NCBI RefSeq assembly: GCF_019977355.1
Contig: NZ_AP024655.1
Coordinates: forward strand, 558,001-622,000
DNA from: Arthrobacter sp. NicSoilB8
GTDB lineage: Bacteria > Actinomycetota > Actinomycetes > Actinomycetales > Micrococcaceae
Direction of reading: 5' to 3'
Length of the DNA stretch: 64,000 bases
This document shows, piece after piece, positions 44,879 to 53,547 of the stretch; position 1 is the first letter of the stretch; every line of letters begins with the position of its first letter. The notes beneath the pieces are model-generated. The model saw only the letters and a list, made by a program, of their open reading frames with translations, did no database searches and had not been told where the DNA came from. Made by a program: the position numbers and the translations under genes.

Positions 44879-45997
44879 CTAGAGTGTGGAAGCGGTGGGG
44901 TCCCAGTCCTCGGGGAGGGCTGCGGAGGCGGGGGCGGAGCTATCCACGTCAATGAAGGTTCCCGATTCCACGGACTCGGAGATCGAGACCATGGTGTCCA
45001 GGACGTGGTAGGCGAGGTTGCCGGTGGCGCGGTGCGGGACACCTGCGCGGATGGACCGGGCCATGTCCAGCACGCCCATGCCGCGGCCCTGGCTGGGGCC
45101 GGTGGCCGGGATAACCGTCCATTCCTCGTCCCCGGCGCGCCAGAGCTTGACGTCCCCGTCGAAGTAGTTCGGGTCCGGCAGCGAGATGGTGGCCTCGGTC
45201 CCGGTGATCTCGACGAAACCCATCCGCTGCCGCGGGGACTCGAACGAAAAGACGCTGTGGGAGGACGCGCCGGATTCGAACTGGGCCATCGCGGAGACAT
45301 GGGTGGGGACCTCGACGGTGAATTCCTCGCCGGCCTTGGGCCCGGAGCCGATGACCCGGACTTCCTTGGCCTTGGACCCGGTCGCGGCCACGCGGCGCAC
45401 GGACCCGAACGTCTGGACGAGGGCGGTGAGGTAGTACGGGCCCATGTCGAACAGGGGTCCGGCGCCGTACTGGAACAGGAACGCCGGGTTGGGGTGCCAG
45501 GACTCCGGCCCGGGGGTCTGGAACGTGGTCATGGCGGTCAGCGGGGTGCCGATGTCGCCGCGTTCGATCAGGCGCCGCGCGGTCTGCAGCCCGGCCCCCA
45601 GGAACGTGTCCGGGGCGCAGCCCAGCCGCAGCCCCGCGGCGTCGGCGGCCTTGAGCAGGCCCAGGCCCGATTCGCGGTCCAGCGAGAACGGCTTCTCCGT
45701 CCAGACATGCTTGCCCGCGTTGACGGCGGCCGTGGCCACCTCCACGTGGGCCGCCGGGATGGTCAGATTGACGATGATCTCGACGTCGGGGTGGTTCAGT
45801 GCCGCGTCCACTCCGCCCCACTCCGGGATGCCGTATTCCTTGGCGCGCGCCGCGGCGGCGTCCTCGAAGAGATCGGCGATGACGTGGACCTTGAGGTCGG
45901 GGAAGACGGTCAGGTTGTCCAGGTACTGCTTGCTGATGTTCCCGGCACCGATGACGGCGACGCCGACCGGGCCGCGTTTCGTGGAAGGGGTGCTCAT
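44879..45997 (-). CDS. Gfo/Idh/MocA family oxidoreductase (operon copy 3)
   Basis: A 372-aa dehydrogenase: VGVAVIGAGNISKQYLDNL at the N-terminus, NLTIPAAHVEVATAAVNAGK then HVWTEKPFSLDRE with the EKP lysine, LFDMGPYYLTALVQTFG as the DxGPYY substrate motif. The start ATG overlaps the stop of the upstream isomerase gene (ATGA). Together with copies 1, 2 and 4 it gives the operon four members that are divergent from each other, which suggests different oxidation or reduction steps rather than gene redundancy. Confidence 0.9.
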   Translation of the reverse strand: MSTPSTKRGPVGVAVIGAGNISKQYLDNLTVFPDLKVHVIADLFEDAAAARAKEYGIPEWGGVDAALNHPDVEIIVNLTIPAAHVEVATAAVNAGKHVWTEKPFSLDRESGLGLLKAADAAGLRLGCAPDTFLGAGLQTARRLIERGDIGTPLTAMTTFQTPGPESWHPNPAFLFQYGAGPLFDMGPYYLTALVQTFGSVRRVAATGSKAKEVRVIGSGPKAGEEFTVEVPTHVSAMAQFESGASSHSVFSFESPRQRMGFVEITGTEATISLPDPNYFDGDVKLWRAGDEEWTVIPATGPSQGRGMGVLDMARSIRAGVPHRATGNLAYHVLDTMVSISESVESGTFIDVDSSAPASAALPEDWDPTASTL

Positions 45998-46743
45998 GCC
46001 CGTGCTCCTTCGCTTGCTCCGGCGTTCAGGTAGGTGAGGCTCTGGGCGATGCCGTCGAAGATGTCGCCGGAGTAGTCGTCGAATTCCACGACGCCGACTT
46101 CCAGGGACTGTGCCGCGTTGATGACATCCCACACGGGAATCTTGCCCTGCCCGGCCGGCTGCTGCGCCTTGGTGTCCGTGGAGACGGGGCCGTCTTTGAT
46201 GTGGATGAACTTCACGCGGTCGCCGAGGCGCTGCAGCAGCGCAACCGGGTCCTGGCCGCCGACGGCGGCCCAGTAGGTGTCCACTTCCAGGACGAGTTCC
46301 GGGTCCAGGAGTCCTTCGAAGTATTCCAGGGCCGTCCGGCCTTCGATGCTGGACTCCAGCTCCCAGGCGTGGTTGTGGTAGCCGACGCGGATGCCGTATC
46401 CGGCGCCCTTCTTGGCGGCGGCGTTGAGCTTCGCGGCGGTGGCCTGGATGTCCTCGGTGGACTGCCAGTGCTCGGCCGGGAGGTAAGGATCGATCACGGT
46501 GCTGATGCCCAGGTCCCTGGCCGCGGCGAAGATCTCATCCTGGTCCTGGCTCAGCAGCGGGGCGTGGCCGGACGGGGCGGTCAGCCCGTTCTCCTTCAGC
46601 GCCGTGCCGAGCTCGGCGGCCGTGGCGACGAAGTTATAGGGCTCCACCTGGGTGAAGCCGAGCTCGGCGACCTTCCTGATGGTGCCGGGCAGGTCTTCCT
46701 GAAGGGCGTTGCGGAGGGTGTAGAGCTGGATTGAATAAGACAC
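45994..46743 (-). CDS. sugar phosphate isomerase/epimerase family (operon copy 2)
   Basis: A 249-aa xylose isomerase-like TIM barrel: MSYSIQLYTLRNALQEDLPG, LGFTQVEPYNF, RVGYHNHAWELES with the metal His/Glu region, LVLEVDTYWAAVGGQDP (Asp) and VKFIHIKDGP (His). It is shorter than copy 1 and belongs to a different subgroup, close to proteins annotated as sugar phosphate isomerases in 3-keto-glucose or inositol clusters. GTG 46743 has AAAGGA upstream. Confidence 0.87.
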   Translation of the reverse strand: MSYSIQLYTLRNALQEDLPGTIRKVAELGFTQVEPYNFVATAAELGTALKENGLTAPSGHAPLLSQDQDEIFAAARDLGISTVIDPYLPAEHWQSTEDIQATAAKLNAAAKKGAGYGIRVGYHNHAWELESSIEGRTALEYFEGLLDPELVLEVDTYWAAVGGQDPVALLQRLGDRVKFIHIKDGPVSTDTKAQQPAGQGKIPVWDVINAAQSLEVGVVEFDDYSGDIFDGIAQSLTYLNAGASEGARA

Positions 46744-46789
46744 TGGGTTCCTTTGCGGGAGTTCGGTTTTCGGAAGTGTGGGGAGGGCG

Positions 46790-47683
46790 TTAGCGGCCGG
46801 CGAGGGATCCGCCGATGCCGCCGACGCTGAAGTACTTGTTCAGCGTGGCGAAGACGATGATGGGCGGGAGCATCATGATCACGGCCAGGGCCATGACGCC
46901 GGACCAGTCGGTCTGGTTCTGCTGGAAGAAGGACTGCACGCCCATGGGCAGGGTGAAGATTTCTGATGAGCGCAGGAACACGATCGCGACGAGGTAGTCG
47001 TTCCAGGCCAGCAGGAAGGCGAAGATCGCGGTGGAGAGGATGCCCGGGAGTGAGTTGCGCAGCACGACTTTGGTGAAGGAGCCGAAGACGGAGCACCCAT
47101 CGATCCAGGATGCCTCTTCCAGGCTGATCGGGATGGAATCGAAGTAGGCGGCCATCATCCAGGTGGCCACGGTCATGGTGGAGCCGACGTAGATGATGGT
47201 CAGGCCCATCAGGTTGTCCACCAGGCCCATGCCGGCGAACAGGATGAACAGCGGCACCACCGAGGTGATGATGGGCAGCGACTGCATGACGAACAGGAGC
47301 AGGGAGTAGCCGGAGACGGCTTTGGAGCGGCCGCGGGAGAGGACGTAGCCGGCGGGTGCGGCGACGGCGACGGCGACGATCACTGTGCTGAGGGTGGTGA
47401 TGAGGCTGTTCTGCAGCCAGGTGGCGGCCAGAGTCTTGGAGAACACGTTGCTGATGTTCTCGAACGTCAGCCCGGTGGCGGTGCTGTTCGGTCCGGGTGT
47501 GAAAGCGAGGAGGACCGTGACCATGATGGGCACCAGCACGATCGCGGTGATGGCCAGGATGGCGGCGAACCGCCACCAGCGGCCGCGCAGGCCGGCCTCG
47601 GAGAGGACACGGTTGGGCTTGCCGGTGCTGGCTACTCCGAGGGTGGGTCCGGACTCAGGGTGGGCGTGGAGGACTGCGCTCAT
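46790..47683 (-). CDS. carbohydrate ABC transporter permease (MalG type)
   Basis: A 297-aa inner-membrane protein with six predicted helices. The EAA loop for the ATPase is SLEEASWIDGCSVFGSFTKV, followed by LPGILSTAIFAFLLAWNDYL. It begins with a 45-aa cytosolic segment. Its ATG overlaps the stop of the partner permease (TAATG). Together they form the channel of a CUT1 importer. Confidence 0.92.
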   Translation of the reverse strand: MSAVLHAHPESGPTLGVASTGKPNRVLSEAGLRGRWWRFAAILAITAIVLVPIMVTVLLAFTPGPNSTATGLTFENISNVFSKTLAATWLQNSLITTLSTVIVAVAVAAPAGYVLSRGRSKAVSGYSLLLFVMQSLPIITSVVPLFILFAGMGLVDNLMGLTIIYVGSTMTVATWMMAAYFDSIPISLEEASWIDGCSVFGSFTKVVLRNSLPGILSTAIFAFLLAWNDYLVAIVFLRSSEIFTLPMGVQSFFQQNQTDWSGVMALAVIMMLPPIIVFATLNKYFSVGGIGGSLAGR

Positions 47684-48651
47684 TATTCGACGCTCGACTT
47701 TCGGATCTGGCGGTACAGGATGACCGAGATGACTACCAGGGTGATGGTCATGAGGAAGGCGATCGCGACGCCGGGTCCGGTCTGGAAGTCCTGGAAGACG
47801 GTGCGGTAGGCCAGGACCACCAGGGAGGTGGTGGCGTCCACGGGTCCGCCGCCGGTGAGCAGGTAGATGGTGGGGAAGTCGTTGACGCAGAAGATCGTCA
47901 TGAGGATCCAGCTGATGTAGGTGGACCGGGCGATCAGCGGAAGGGTGATCTGGCTGAACTGCTGGAACCGGGTGGCGCCGTCCATGCTGGCCGCCTCGTA
48001 CACGGTGGTGTCCACGGAGGCCAGGGCCGCCGAGGTCATCATCATCATGAAGGGGAAGCTGACCCAGACCTTGAAGACCATGACCGTGATCGCGGCGAGG
48101 GTCGGATCGGCGAGGAAGAGCGGGGTGCCCAGCCCTAGATTCCGGAAGATGCTCGGGACGAGGCTGTCCGGGGTGCCCACCAGCCAGTTCCAGGCGGTGG
48201 AGGACACCACGATCGGGACCACCCAGGGCAGCAGCAGGAGGACCTTGAACAGTCCGCCGGCGGGAATCTTGGTGCGCAGCAGCAGCGCGAGTCCGAGGCC
48301 CACGGCCCAAGAGCCGAAGACGCCCACGATCGTGAAGAGCAGCGTGAAGCGGGCCGCCTTCCAGAACGCCTCGGAGGCCAGGACGGTGGCGAAGTTTTCC
48401 AGTCCGACGAACTCGCCGGTGTCGATCAGGGACCCGTCATGGGTGGCCTGGACCCCGGCGTAGACAAGCGGGTAGCCGTGGATCAGGACGAGCAGGACGA
48501 CCGACGGGAGCAGCAGCCAGAAGAACGTCTTGCGGGTCTGCGAGCTGAGTTTACTCTTGCGGTTGACGGGTTTGGCGGGCTTGCCCGACCCGCCGGGGGC
48601 GACGCCCCGGCGGGCCCGGCTCAGGCCGGTCTGGGCTGTGGTCAGTGCCAT
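47683..48651 (-). CDS. carbohydrate ABC transporter permease (MalF type)
   Basis: A 322-aa permease with six helices after a basic N-terminus rich in Gly/Pro/Lys. FFWLLLPSVVLLVLIHGYP is the first helix and YEAASMDGATRFQQFSQITL the EAA coupling loop, with LTGGGPVDATTSLVV in the last periplasmic loop, typical of MalF-like CUT1 subunits. ATG 48651 follows the binding-protein gene by 11 nt. Confidence 0.92.
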   Translation of the reverse strand: MALTTAQTGLSRARRGVAPGGSGKPAKPVNRKSKLSSQTRKTFFWLLLPSVVLLVLIHGYPLVYAGVQATHDGSLIDTGEFVGLENFATVLASEAFWKAARFTLLFTIVGVFGSWAVGLGLALLLRTKIPAGGLFKVLLLLPWVVPIVVSSTAWNWLVGTPDSLVPSIFRNLGLGTPLFLADPTLAAITVMVFKVWVSFPFMMMMTSAALASVDTTVYEAASMDGATRFQQFSQITLPLIARSTYISWILMTIFCVNDFPTIYLLTGGGPVDATTSLVVLAYRTVFQDFQTGPGVAIAFLMTITLVVISVILYRQIRKSSVE

Positions 48652-48662
48652 TGGAGCGCCGC

Positions 48663-49985
48663 TTACTTCTTCAGCACGGATTGCAGTCCGGACTGGAAGT
48701 TCTGCAGCGCGGACTTCGCGTCCGTCTTGCCCGTGAGGATGGTCTGCGTGAACTGGTTCAGCGCCTGGCCGCCGTCCAGAACGGCGAGGTTGGCGTTCAG
48801 TTGGGTGCCCTGGGCCGCGAAGGTCTTGGCGATGGGCTGCCATTCCTTGACGATCTTGACATTGTTGGGGTCGGACGTGAACTCGGGAAGTTCCGTGATG
48901 GATTTGAAGACCGGCAGGGCATTCATGAGCTTCTGCTGCCACAACTGCTTGAGCTGGCCCATGTAGGAGACCAGGAAGGCCTCGGACGACGCCTGCGACG
49001 GCGTGTTCGTGTACATCATGATGTTGTTCGGGAACACAAGGCCGTGCTTGTCGCCGTGCGGTCCGGCGATGGGGCTGGCCACCACGATGTCACCGGAGGT
49101 GTCGCCGACGCGGGCGGGGACGCCGAGGACGTACGGGCCGAAGGCTGCTTTGCTGTCCTTCCACATCGCGTTGAGATTGTCGGTCGTGTAGCTGACCGAT
49201 GCCGGGTCGATAATGCCATTGGAGACCAGTTCCAGAAGGAACTCGATGGCTTCGACGTTGCGGTCGTTCATCACGTCCAGCTGGCCATCCGGGGTGAACA
49301 CGCCGCCGCCGTTGTTGACCATCATCATGATCATGGAGTGGTTGCCGATGTTGTTGCCGGCGCCGGAGCCAGTCGCGAAGCCGAAGGCCCCGATCGTTTT
49401 GAGCTTTTTGCCCGCCTCAAGCAGGGAAGCCCAGTCCGTGGGAACAGCCACGCCGGCCTTCTCGAACAGCGACTTCCGGTACCAGAACACGCGCATGTCC
49501 AGCTGCCACGGCACGGCCACATAGCCTTTGTCCGACTTGAACGGATCCAGGACGCCGGGCAGGAAGTCGTCGAACTGGCCGTTCTTCTTCAGCTCCTCCA
49601 CGACCTTGTCCGCGTAAGCGATCTGGCCCTGCTGCTCGAACTGGAAGGCCTGGAAGCCGCCGCCGGTGGACACCGCCGGTCCGGTCTTGGAGGCGATGGC
49701 CGAGGAGAACGTCTGGTAGAAGTTCGCCCACTGGATGGTCTGGTAGCTGGCCTTGAGGTTGCCCGAGGCCGGCGCGTAGCCCTCTGCGATCTTCTTGGCG
49801 GCGTCGTTGTAGGCCGGCGTGGCCCACGGCATGTCCCAGAACTTGACGACACCGCTTGCGCCCGACTGGGAGGCGGAGCCGCCGCCGCAAGCGGCGAGGA
49901 GCGGTGCGCTGGCCGCGGCTGCGGCGAAGCCCAGGAATCCTCGGCGGGAGAAGGCGGTGGAGGTAACAGAGGACTTAATCGTCAC
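48663..49985 (-). CDS. extracellular sugar-binding lipoprotein of the ABC importer
   Basis: A 440-aa solute-binding protein. The signal has a twin-arginine SRRGFLGF and ends in the lipobox LLAAC (Cys33), so it is probably exported by Tat and lipid-anchored. The mature part is a CUT1 SBP (cluster B): VKFWDMPWATPAYNDAAKK, DKGYVAVPWQLDMRVFWYRK and the GKTDAKSALQNFQSGL C-terminus. GTG 49985 has AAAGGA 8 nt upstream. It defines what the operon imports; aromatic residues suggest a carbohydrate ligand but not which one. Confidence 0.92.
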   Translation of the reverse strand: MTIKSSVTSTAFSRRGFLGFAAAAASAPLLAACGGGSASQSGASGVVKFWDMPWATPAYNDAAKKIAEGYAPASGNLKASYQTIQWANFYQTFSSAIASKTGPAVSTGGGFQAFQFEQQGQIAYADKVVEELKKNGQFDDFLPGVLDPFKSDKGYVAVPWQLDMRVFWYRKSLFEKAGVAVPTDWASLLEAGKKLKTIGAFGFATGSGAGNNIGNHSMIMMMVNNGGGVFTPDGQLDVMNDRNVEAIEFLLELVSNGIIDPASVSYTTDNLNAMWKDSKAAFGPYVLGVPARVGDTSGDIVVASPIAGPHGDKHGLVFPNNIMMYTNTPSQASSEAFLVSYMGQLKQLWQQKLMNALPVFKSITELPEFTSDPNNVKIVKEWQPIAKTFAAQGTQLNANLAVLDGGQALNQFTQTILTGKTDAKSALQNFQSGLQSVLKK

Positions 49986-50090
49986 GATAATTTCCTTTCG
50001 TGACCGTTCCGCGGGTGGCGGGCCGGTCATCTCGACAGTGAGTTGATGCGGAAGGTATTTCTGGCAATGCCGGTGGTGTGGCTGGTGCTG

Positions 50091-50909
50091 TTAGTGCGGT
50101 GAGTCGTGGAGCTGCCCGACGAGGGCGGCCAGGGCGGCGAACTGTTCCAGATCGGCCGCCGGGGCGCCGGAGTCGACGGCGGCGCGGAGCCGCCTCCAGC
50201 TGTGCCGGTGGGCCGATTCGTAGATGGTGGGGAACGTGGCGGTCCCGGCCGGGGTGACGGACGGGACCTCTGCCGGCCAGCCTGCGGAGGCATCGGGGAG
50301 GGTGATGTCCGCCCGGCCGGAGGAAGTGAGGACGGAAACGGTGGCCGTCGCCGGGACTGAGGACGTGGTGATGCCCTGCAGGGCCGTCGGCGCCCCGCCG
50401 GGGAGGGTTCCGATCACGGTGTAGCCGTTGGCGTTGCGCTGGATGATGCGCAGGCCGGAGAGTTCCACGCCGCAGGCCAGGATCGCCGCAAGATGCCGCG
50501 TGAGCAGCACCTCCGGGTCGGTCCCGGGGGTGCCCCACGCCACGGAGTCCAGCAGCACGGCGTCGGCCAGGGCGTCGGCGATGGCGGCGCGGACCGCGCC
50601 GCCGGAGTCCGCGAGGGCGGGGTTTCCCGCCCAGGCCTGGTCAAGGACCACCGCGGTGCCGGCCTCGGCTGCAGCCGCGGCCAGTGCCGCGGGGTCTTCG
50701 GCGACGGGATCAATGACGACGACGCCGCGGGCACCGCTGCGGACCGCGTCGGTGGCGTTGGAGGTCCAGCCGGCAGCTCCGGCGAGTGCGACGACGTCGG
50801 GCCGGCTGCCCGCCGGGGCGAACGAGACGGGCAGGGACGCGACGACGGCGCCGACGGCTCCTGTCTGTTCGGCGTCCGGGCCGGCCTGGACCCGGAGCGG
50901 CGTGGTCAT
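50091..50909 (-). CDS. unrecognised 272-aa protein of the sugar operon
   Basis: Starts MTTPLRVQAGPDAEQTG, overlapping the upstream oxidoreductase stop (ATGA). I do not recognise a family. It has an alanine-rich alpha/beta first half (VVALAGAAGWTSNATDAV, VVVIDPVAEDPAALAAAA) resembling a degenerate Rossmann domain, and a second half with beta strands (YTVIGTLPGGAPTALQGIT) and a helical end, RHSWRRLRAAVDSG. No catalytic motif, EKP or signal peptide is seen. The layout suggests a remote, possibly inactive relative or partner of the oxidoreductase encoded just before it. Confidence 0.75.
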   Translation of the reverse strand: MTTPLRVQAGPDAEQTGAVGAVVASLPVSFAPAGSRPDVVALAGAAGWTSNATDAVRSGARGVVVIDPVAEDPAALAAAAAEAGTAVVLDQAWAGNPALADSGGAVRAAIADALADAVLLDSVAWGTPGTDPEVLLTRHLAAILACGVELSGLRIIQRNANGYTVIGTLPGGAPTALQGITTSSVPATATVSVLTSSGRADITLPDASAGWPAEVPSVTPAGTATFPTIYESAHRHSWRRLRAAVDSGAPAADLEQFAALAALVGQLHDSPH

Positions 50910-52009
50910 GCGCGGGCCTCCTCGTAGGCTGCGGCATCGACGCGGGCGGCGGCGGCGTCGGCGATCGCGAGGGCGAATTCCAGATCGTGGATCAGGGTCT
51001 CCGGGTTCGGGGCCGTTCCGGTGCCGCGGGCGAGTTCGGCGAGCTTGCGCCATTCGCCCTCGTACCCGTTGTGGCCGAAGGGGCCGAGGACGGTGGTGCT
51101 GGCAGCGGTCCGGATCCGGGCCGTGGCCGATCCCGCGTGGACGTAGGACGGGGTGAAGTCGATGGAGAGCGACGCGTCGTCGCCGATGGCCTCGAAGGTC
51201 CAGGACGGCTCCCAGGTGCCGTTCATGGCGGCGCGGAGTTCGATCGTCACGGCGCCCGCCTGTAGGGAGATGACATAGCCAAACGGCACGACGGTCTGGG
51301 CGTGCAGGACCTCGACGGCCCGGAAGTCCGGGGCGAACCGGCGGACCAGGGGGAGGTCGTGGATGGCTAGGCCCATGATGCCGCCGGTCAGTTTGGCCTT
51401 CGTCGCGGCAATGTCAGCGGCGGTACCGTCTGCGGGCGCCCCGGCAGCCGCGGGTGCCGGCGGGGGAGTGCGGCCCACGATCTCGGTGGCAAAGTCCTCG
51501 AAGCGGGGGTTGGGCGGCAGGACGATCGAGGACCGGACGGTGTGGACCTGGTCCGGCAGGGAGCCCCAGGCGGATTCCGCGGCCAGCCAGCCCGGGTCGA
51601 AGGTGTGCATGGCGCCGACCACGATCGGCACTCCGGTTTCGGCCGATACGGCGGCGATGGCCGCGGCCTCCTCGCCATTCATGGCGAAGGGCTTTTCGCA
51701 CAGGACTGCCTTCTTGCCGGCCCGGCAGGCGGCGATCACCTGGGCGGCGTGGAACTGGTGCGGGCTGCAGATCGCGACGATCTCGACCTCCGGATCCGCC
51801 AGCAGTTCTTCCATGCTGCTACTGAAGCGCGCCCCGACCCGTGCTGCCACGGATTCGGCGACGGCCGGGTCGACGTCCATAATGTGGCGGACTTCCAGGA
51901 TGTCCCGCAGCCTTGCCAGGGACGGCAGGTGGATGGCCTGGGTGACGGGGCCTGCTCCCAGGATCCCCACCCCCAGCGGCGCCGGTGCCGCATGTGATTG
52001 GCTCGACAA
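50906..52009 (-). CDS. Gfo/Idh/MocA family oxidoreductase (operon copy 4, first gene)
   Basis: A 367-aa dehydrogenase: LGVGILGAGPVTQAIHLPSL at the N-terminus, KAVLCEKPFAMNGEEAAAIA with EKP, and GGIMGLAIHDLPLVRRFAP as the substrate-side histidine motif. The start is taken as TTG 52009 (MSSQSHAAPAP), preceded by AAGGGG 9 nt upstream; no ATG or GTG gives a sensible N-terminus. It is the first gene behind the operon promoter and is coupled to the 272-aa protein. Confidence 0.86.
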   Translation of the reverse strand: MSSQSHAAPAPLGVGILGAGPVTQAIHLPSLARLRDILEVRHIMDVDPAVAESVAARVGARFSSSMEELLADPEVEIVAICSPHQFHAAQVIAACRAGKKAVLCEKPFAMNGEEAAAIAAVSAETGVPIVVGAMHTFDPGWLAAESAWGSLPDQVHTVRSSIVLPPNPRFEDFATEIVGRTPPPAPAAAGAPADGTAADIAATKAKLTGGIMGLAIHDLPLVRRFAPDFRAVEVLHAQTVVPFGYVISLQAGAVTIELRAAMNGTWEPSWTFEAIGDDASLSIDFTPSYVHAGSATARIRTAASTTVLGPFGHNGYEGEWRKLAELARGTGTAPNPETLIHDLEFALAIADAAAARVDAAAYEEARA

Positions 52010-52085
52010 GTTCCATACCCCTTCGTAGTGCCTGTTCTGTCCGGACCAGTCAGGCTGTCCGGGCCGGTGATCTGGCTCACACCCA

Positions 52086-52114
52086 AAGCTAGGGGTACTT
52101 TTGCCGAGCGTCAA
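52086..52114 (-). promoter_or_regulatory. promoter of the sugar operon
   Basis: On the minus strand TTGACG (52114-52109) and TAGCTT (52091-52086) are 17 nt apart, a near-consensus sigma-70 promoter about 75 nt before the first gene. Confidence 0.75.
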
Positions 52115-52139
52115 GCAAAAGTTGAAAACTACGTTTCAA
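52097..52139. promoter_or_regulatory. inverted repeats, probable ROK repressor operator
   Basis: ACTTTTGC (52097-52104) and GCAAAAGT (52115-52122) form a perfect inverted repeat across the -35 region of the operon promoter. TTGAAA (52122-52127) and TTTCAA (52134-52139) form a second one next to it, towards the ROK gene. Position and symmetry suit repression of both directions. Confidence 0.65.
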
Positions 52140-52187
52140 TCTTTCCGTGGCGTGACATGCAGAAGGTCTTCGTGCTATCACTTACTC

Positions 52188-53399
52188 ATGAGTGCGCCCA
52201 CCGGTACCGAGCCCGCAGCCGCAGAGGCCGGCGGCAGCCTTTCCCGCGCCGGCGACCTCTTCCAACTCCTGCGCGACGGGAAGGCCCGGACCCGCGCGGA
52301 ACTCGCCCTCACCACCGGTCTCGCCCGCTCCACCGTTGCGTCCCGCATTGATGCGCTGATGGGTTCGGGCCTCGTTGGCCCCGCCGGGGAGGCGAGCTCC
52401 AGCGGCGGCAGGCCGCCGTCGCGCTTTGCCTTCAACCCGGCCGCCCGCGTGGTCCTCGCAGTCGACGTCGGGGCCACCCACGTGATCATCGCCGTCACCG
52501 ACCTCAACGGAAAAGTGCTCGCCGAGCGCCGGCTGGCGCAGGACGTCGCAGCCGGTCCGGTGGTTGTCCTGGACCGGGTGATCGAGGAAGGGCTGACGCT
52601 GCTTGCGGAGGCCGGCCGCGGCACGTCGGATCTGGCCGGTGCCGGGATCGGGCTCCCCGGGCCCGTGGAACACGCTACGGGGATGCCGGTCAAGCCGCCG
52701 ATCATGCCCGGCTGGGACGGGTTCGACGTCGTCCGCCACGTCCAGCGCTCCCTCCCGGTCCCGGTCCTGGTGGACAACGACGTGAACATCATGGCGCTGG
52801 GCGAACGCACGGCGCACTGGCCCGAGGACGAAAACTTCCTGTTCATCAAGGTGGCCACCGGCATCGGCGCGGGCATCATCAGCAGCGGCCAGCTCCAGCG
52901 CGGGGCCAACGGAACTGCCGGCGACCTCGGACACGTCCGGGTTCCGCGCGGCGATGACGTGCTGTGCCGCTGCGGCAACTACGGGTGCCTGGAAGCCCTG
53001 GCGTCCGGCCCCGCCGTCGCCAAAGCGCTGACCCGGCAGGGCCTGCCGGCGCACGACGGCGGCGATGTGCTGCGCCTAGTCGCGGAGGGGAACCTGCAGG
53101 CCATCCAGGCGCTGCGGCAGGCCGGCCGGGACCTCGGCGACGTCCTGTCCACGGTGGTGAACCTGCTGAACCCGTCGGTGATTGTGATCGGCGGAAGCCT
53201 CGGCCAGGCCGGGGAGCACCTCATGGCCGGGGTCCGCGAGGTGGTCTACCGGCGCTCGCTGCCCCTGGCCACGACGCACCTGCGGATCGGCCTGTCCAAG
53301 GCCGGGGACGAGGCCGCCATCCTTGGCGCCAGCCAGATGGTCACGCAGCACGTGCTCTCACCCGCCGTCATCGAGGCGACTCTGCAGGCTACGGGCTAG
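52188..53399 (+). CDS. ROK family transcriptional repressor
   Basis: A 403-aa NagC/XylR-type regulator. The winged HTH is at the N-terminus (FQLLRDGKARTRAELALTTG and ARSTVASRIDALMGSGLV). The ROK domain follows: LAVDVGATHVIIAVTDLNGK, GIGLPGPVEHATG, LVDNDVNIMALGE, GTAGDLGHVRV and the zinc site CRCGNYGCLE. MSAPTG at 52188 is the likely start; no Shine-Dalgarno is seen and TATCAC lies 6 nt upstream, so it may be leaderless. It is divergent from the sugar operon and its probable regulator, with a sugar as inducer. Confidence 0.9.
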   Translation: MSAPTGTEPAAAEAGGSLSRAGDLFQLLRDGKARTRAELALTTGLARSTVASRIDALMGSGLVGPAGEASSSGGRPPSRFAFNPAARVVLAVDVGATHVIIAVTDLNGKVLAERRLAQDVAAGPVVVLDRVIEEGLTLLAEAGRGTSDLAGAGIGLPGPVEHATGMPVKPPIMPGWDGFDVVRHVQRSLPVPVLVDNDVNIMALGERTAHWPEDENFLFIKVATGIGAGIISSGQLQRGANGTAGDLGHVRVPRGDDVLCRCGNYGCLEALASGPAVAKALTRQGLPAHDGGDVLRLVAEGNLQAIQALRQAGRDLGDVLSTVVNLLNPSVIVIGGSLGQAGEHLMAGVREVVYRRSLPLATTHLRIGLSKAGDEAAILGASQMVTQHVLSPAVIEATLQATG

Positions 53400-53547
53400 G
53401 GCGTGCGTCCGGGACCTTCCTCGGAGGCCTTCCCGGAAGCGGTGTCCCCCGGAAGCGTCACATTCGGCGGATGCGGGAGGGGCCCGTGATAGCAATGGGA
53501 CTGATGAAACCTTTTTTCTGCCCGGCCGCCGGGCAACGGCCCACGCC

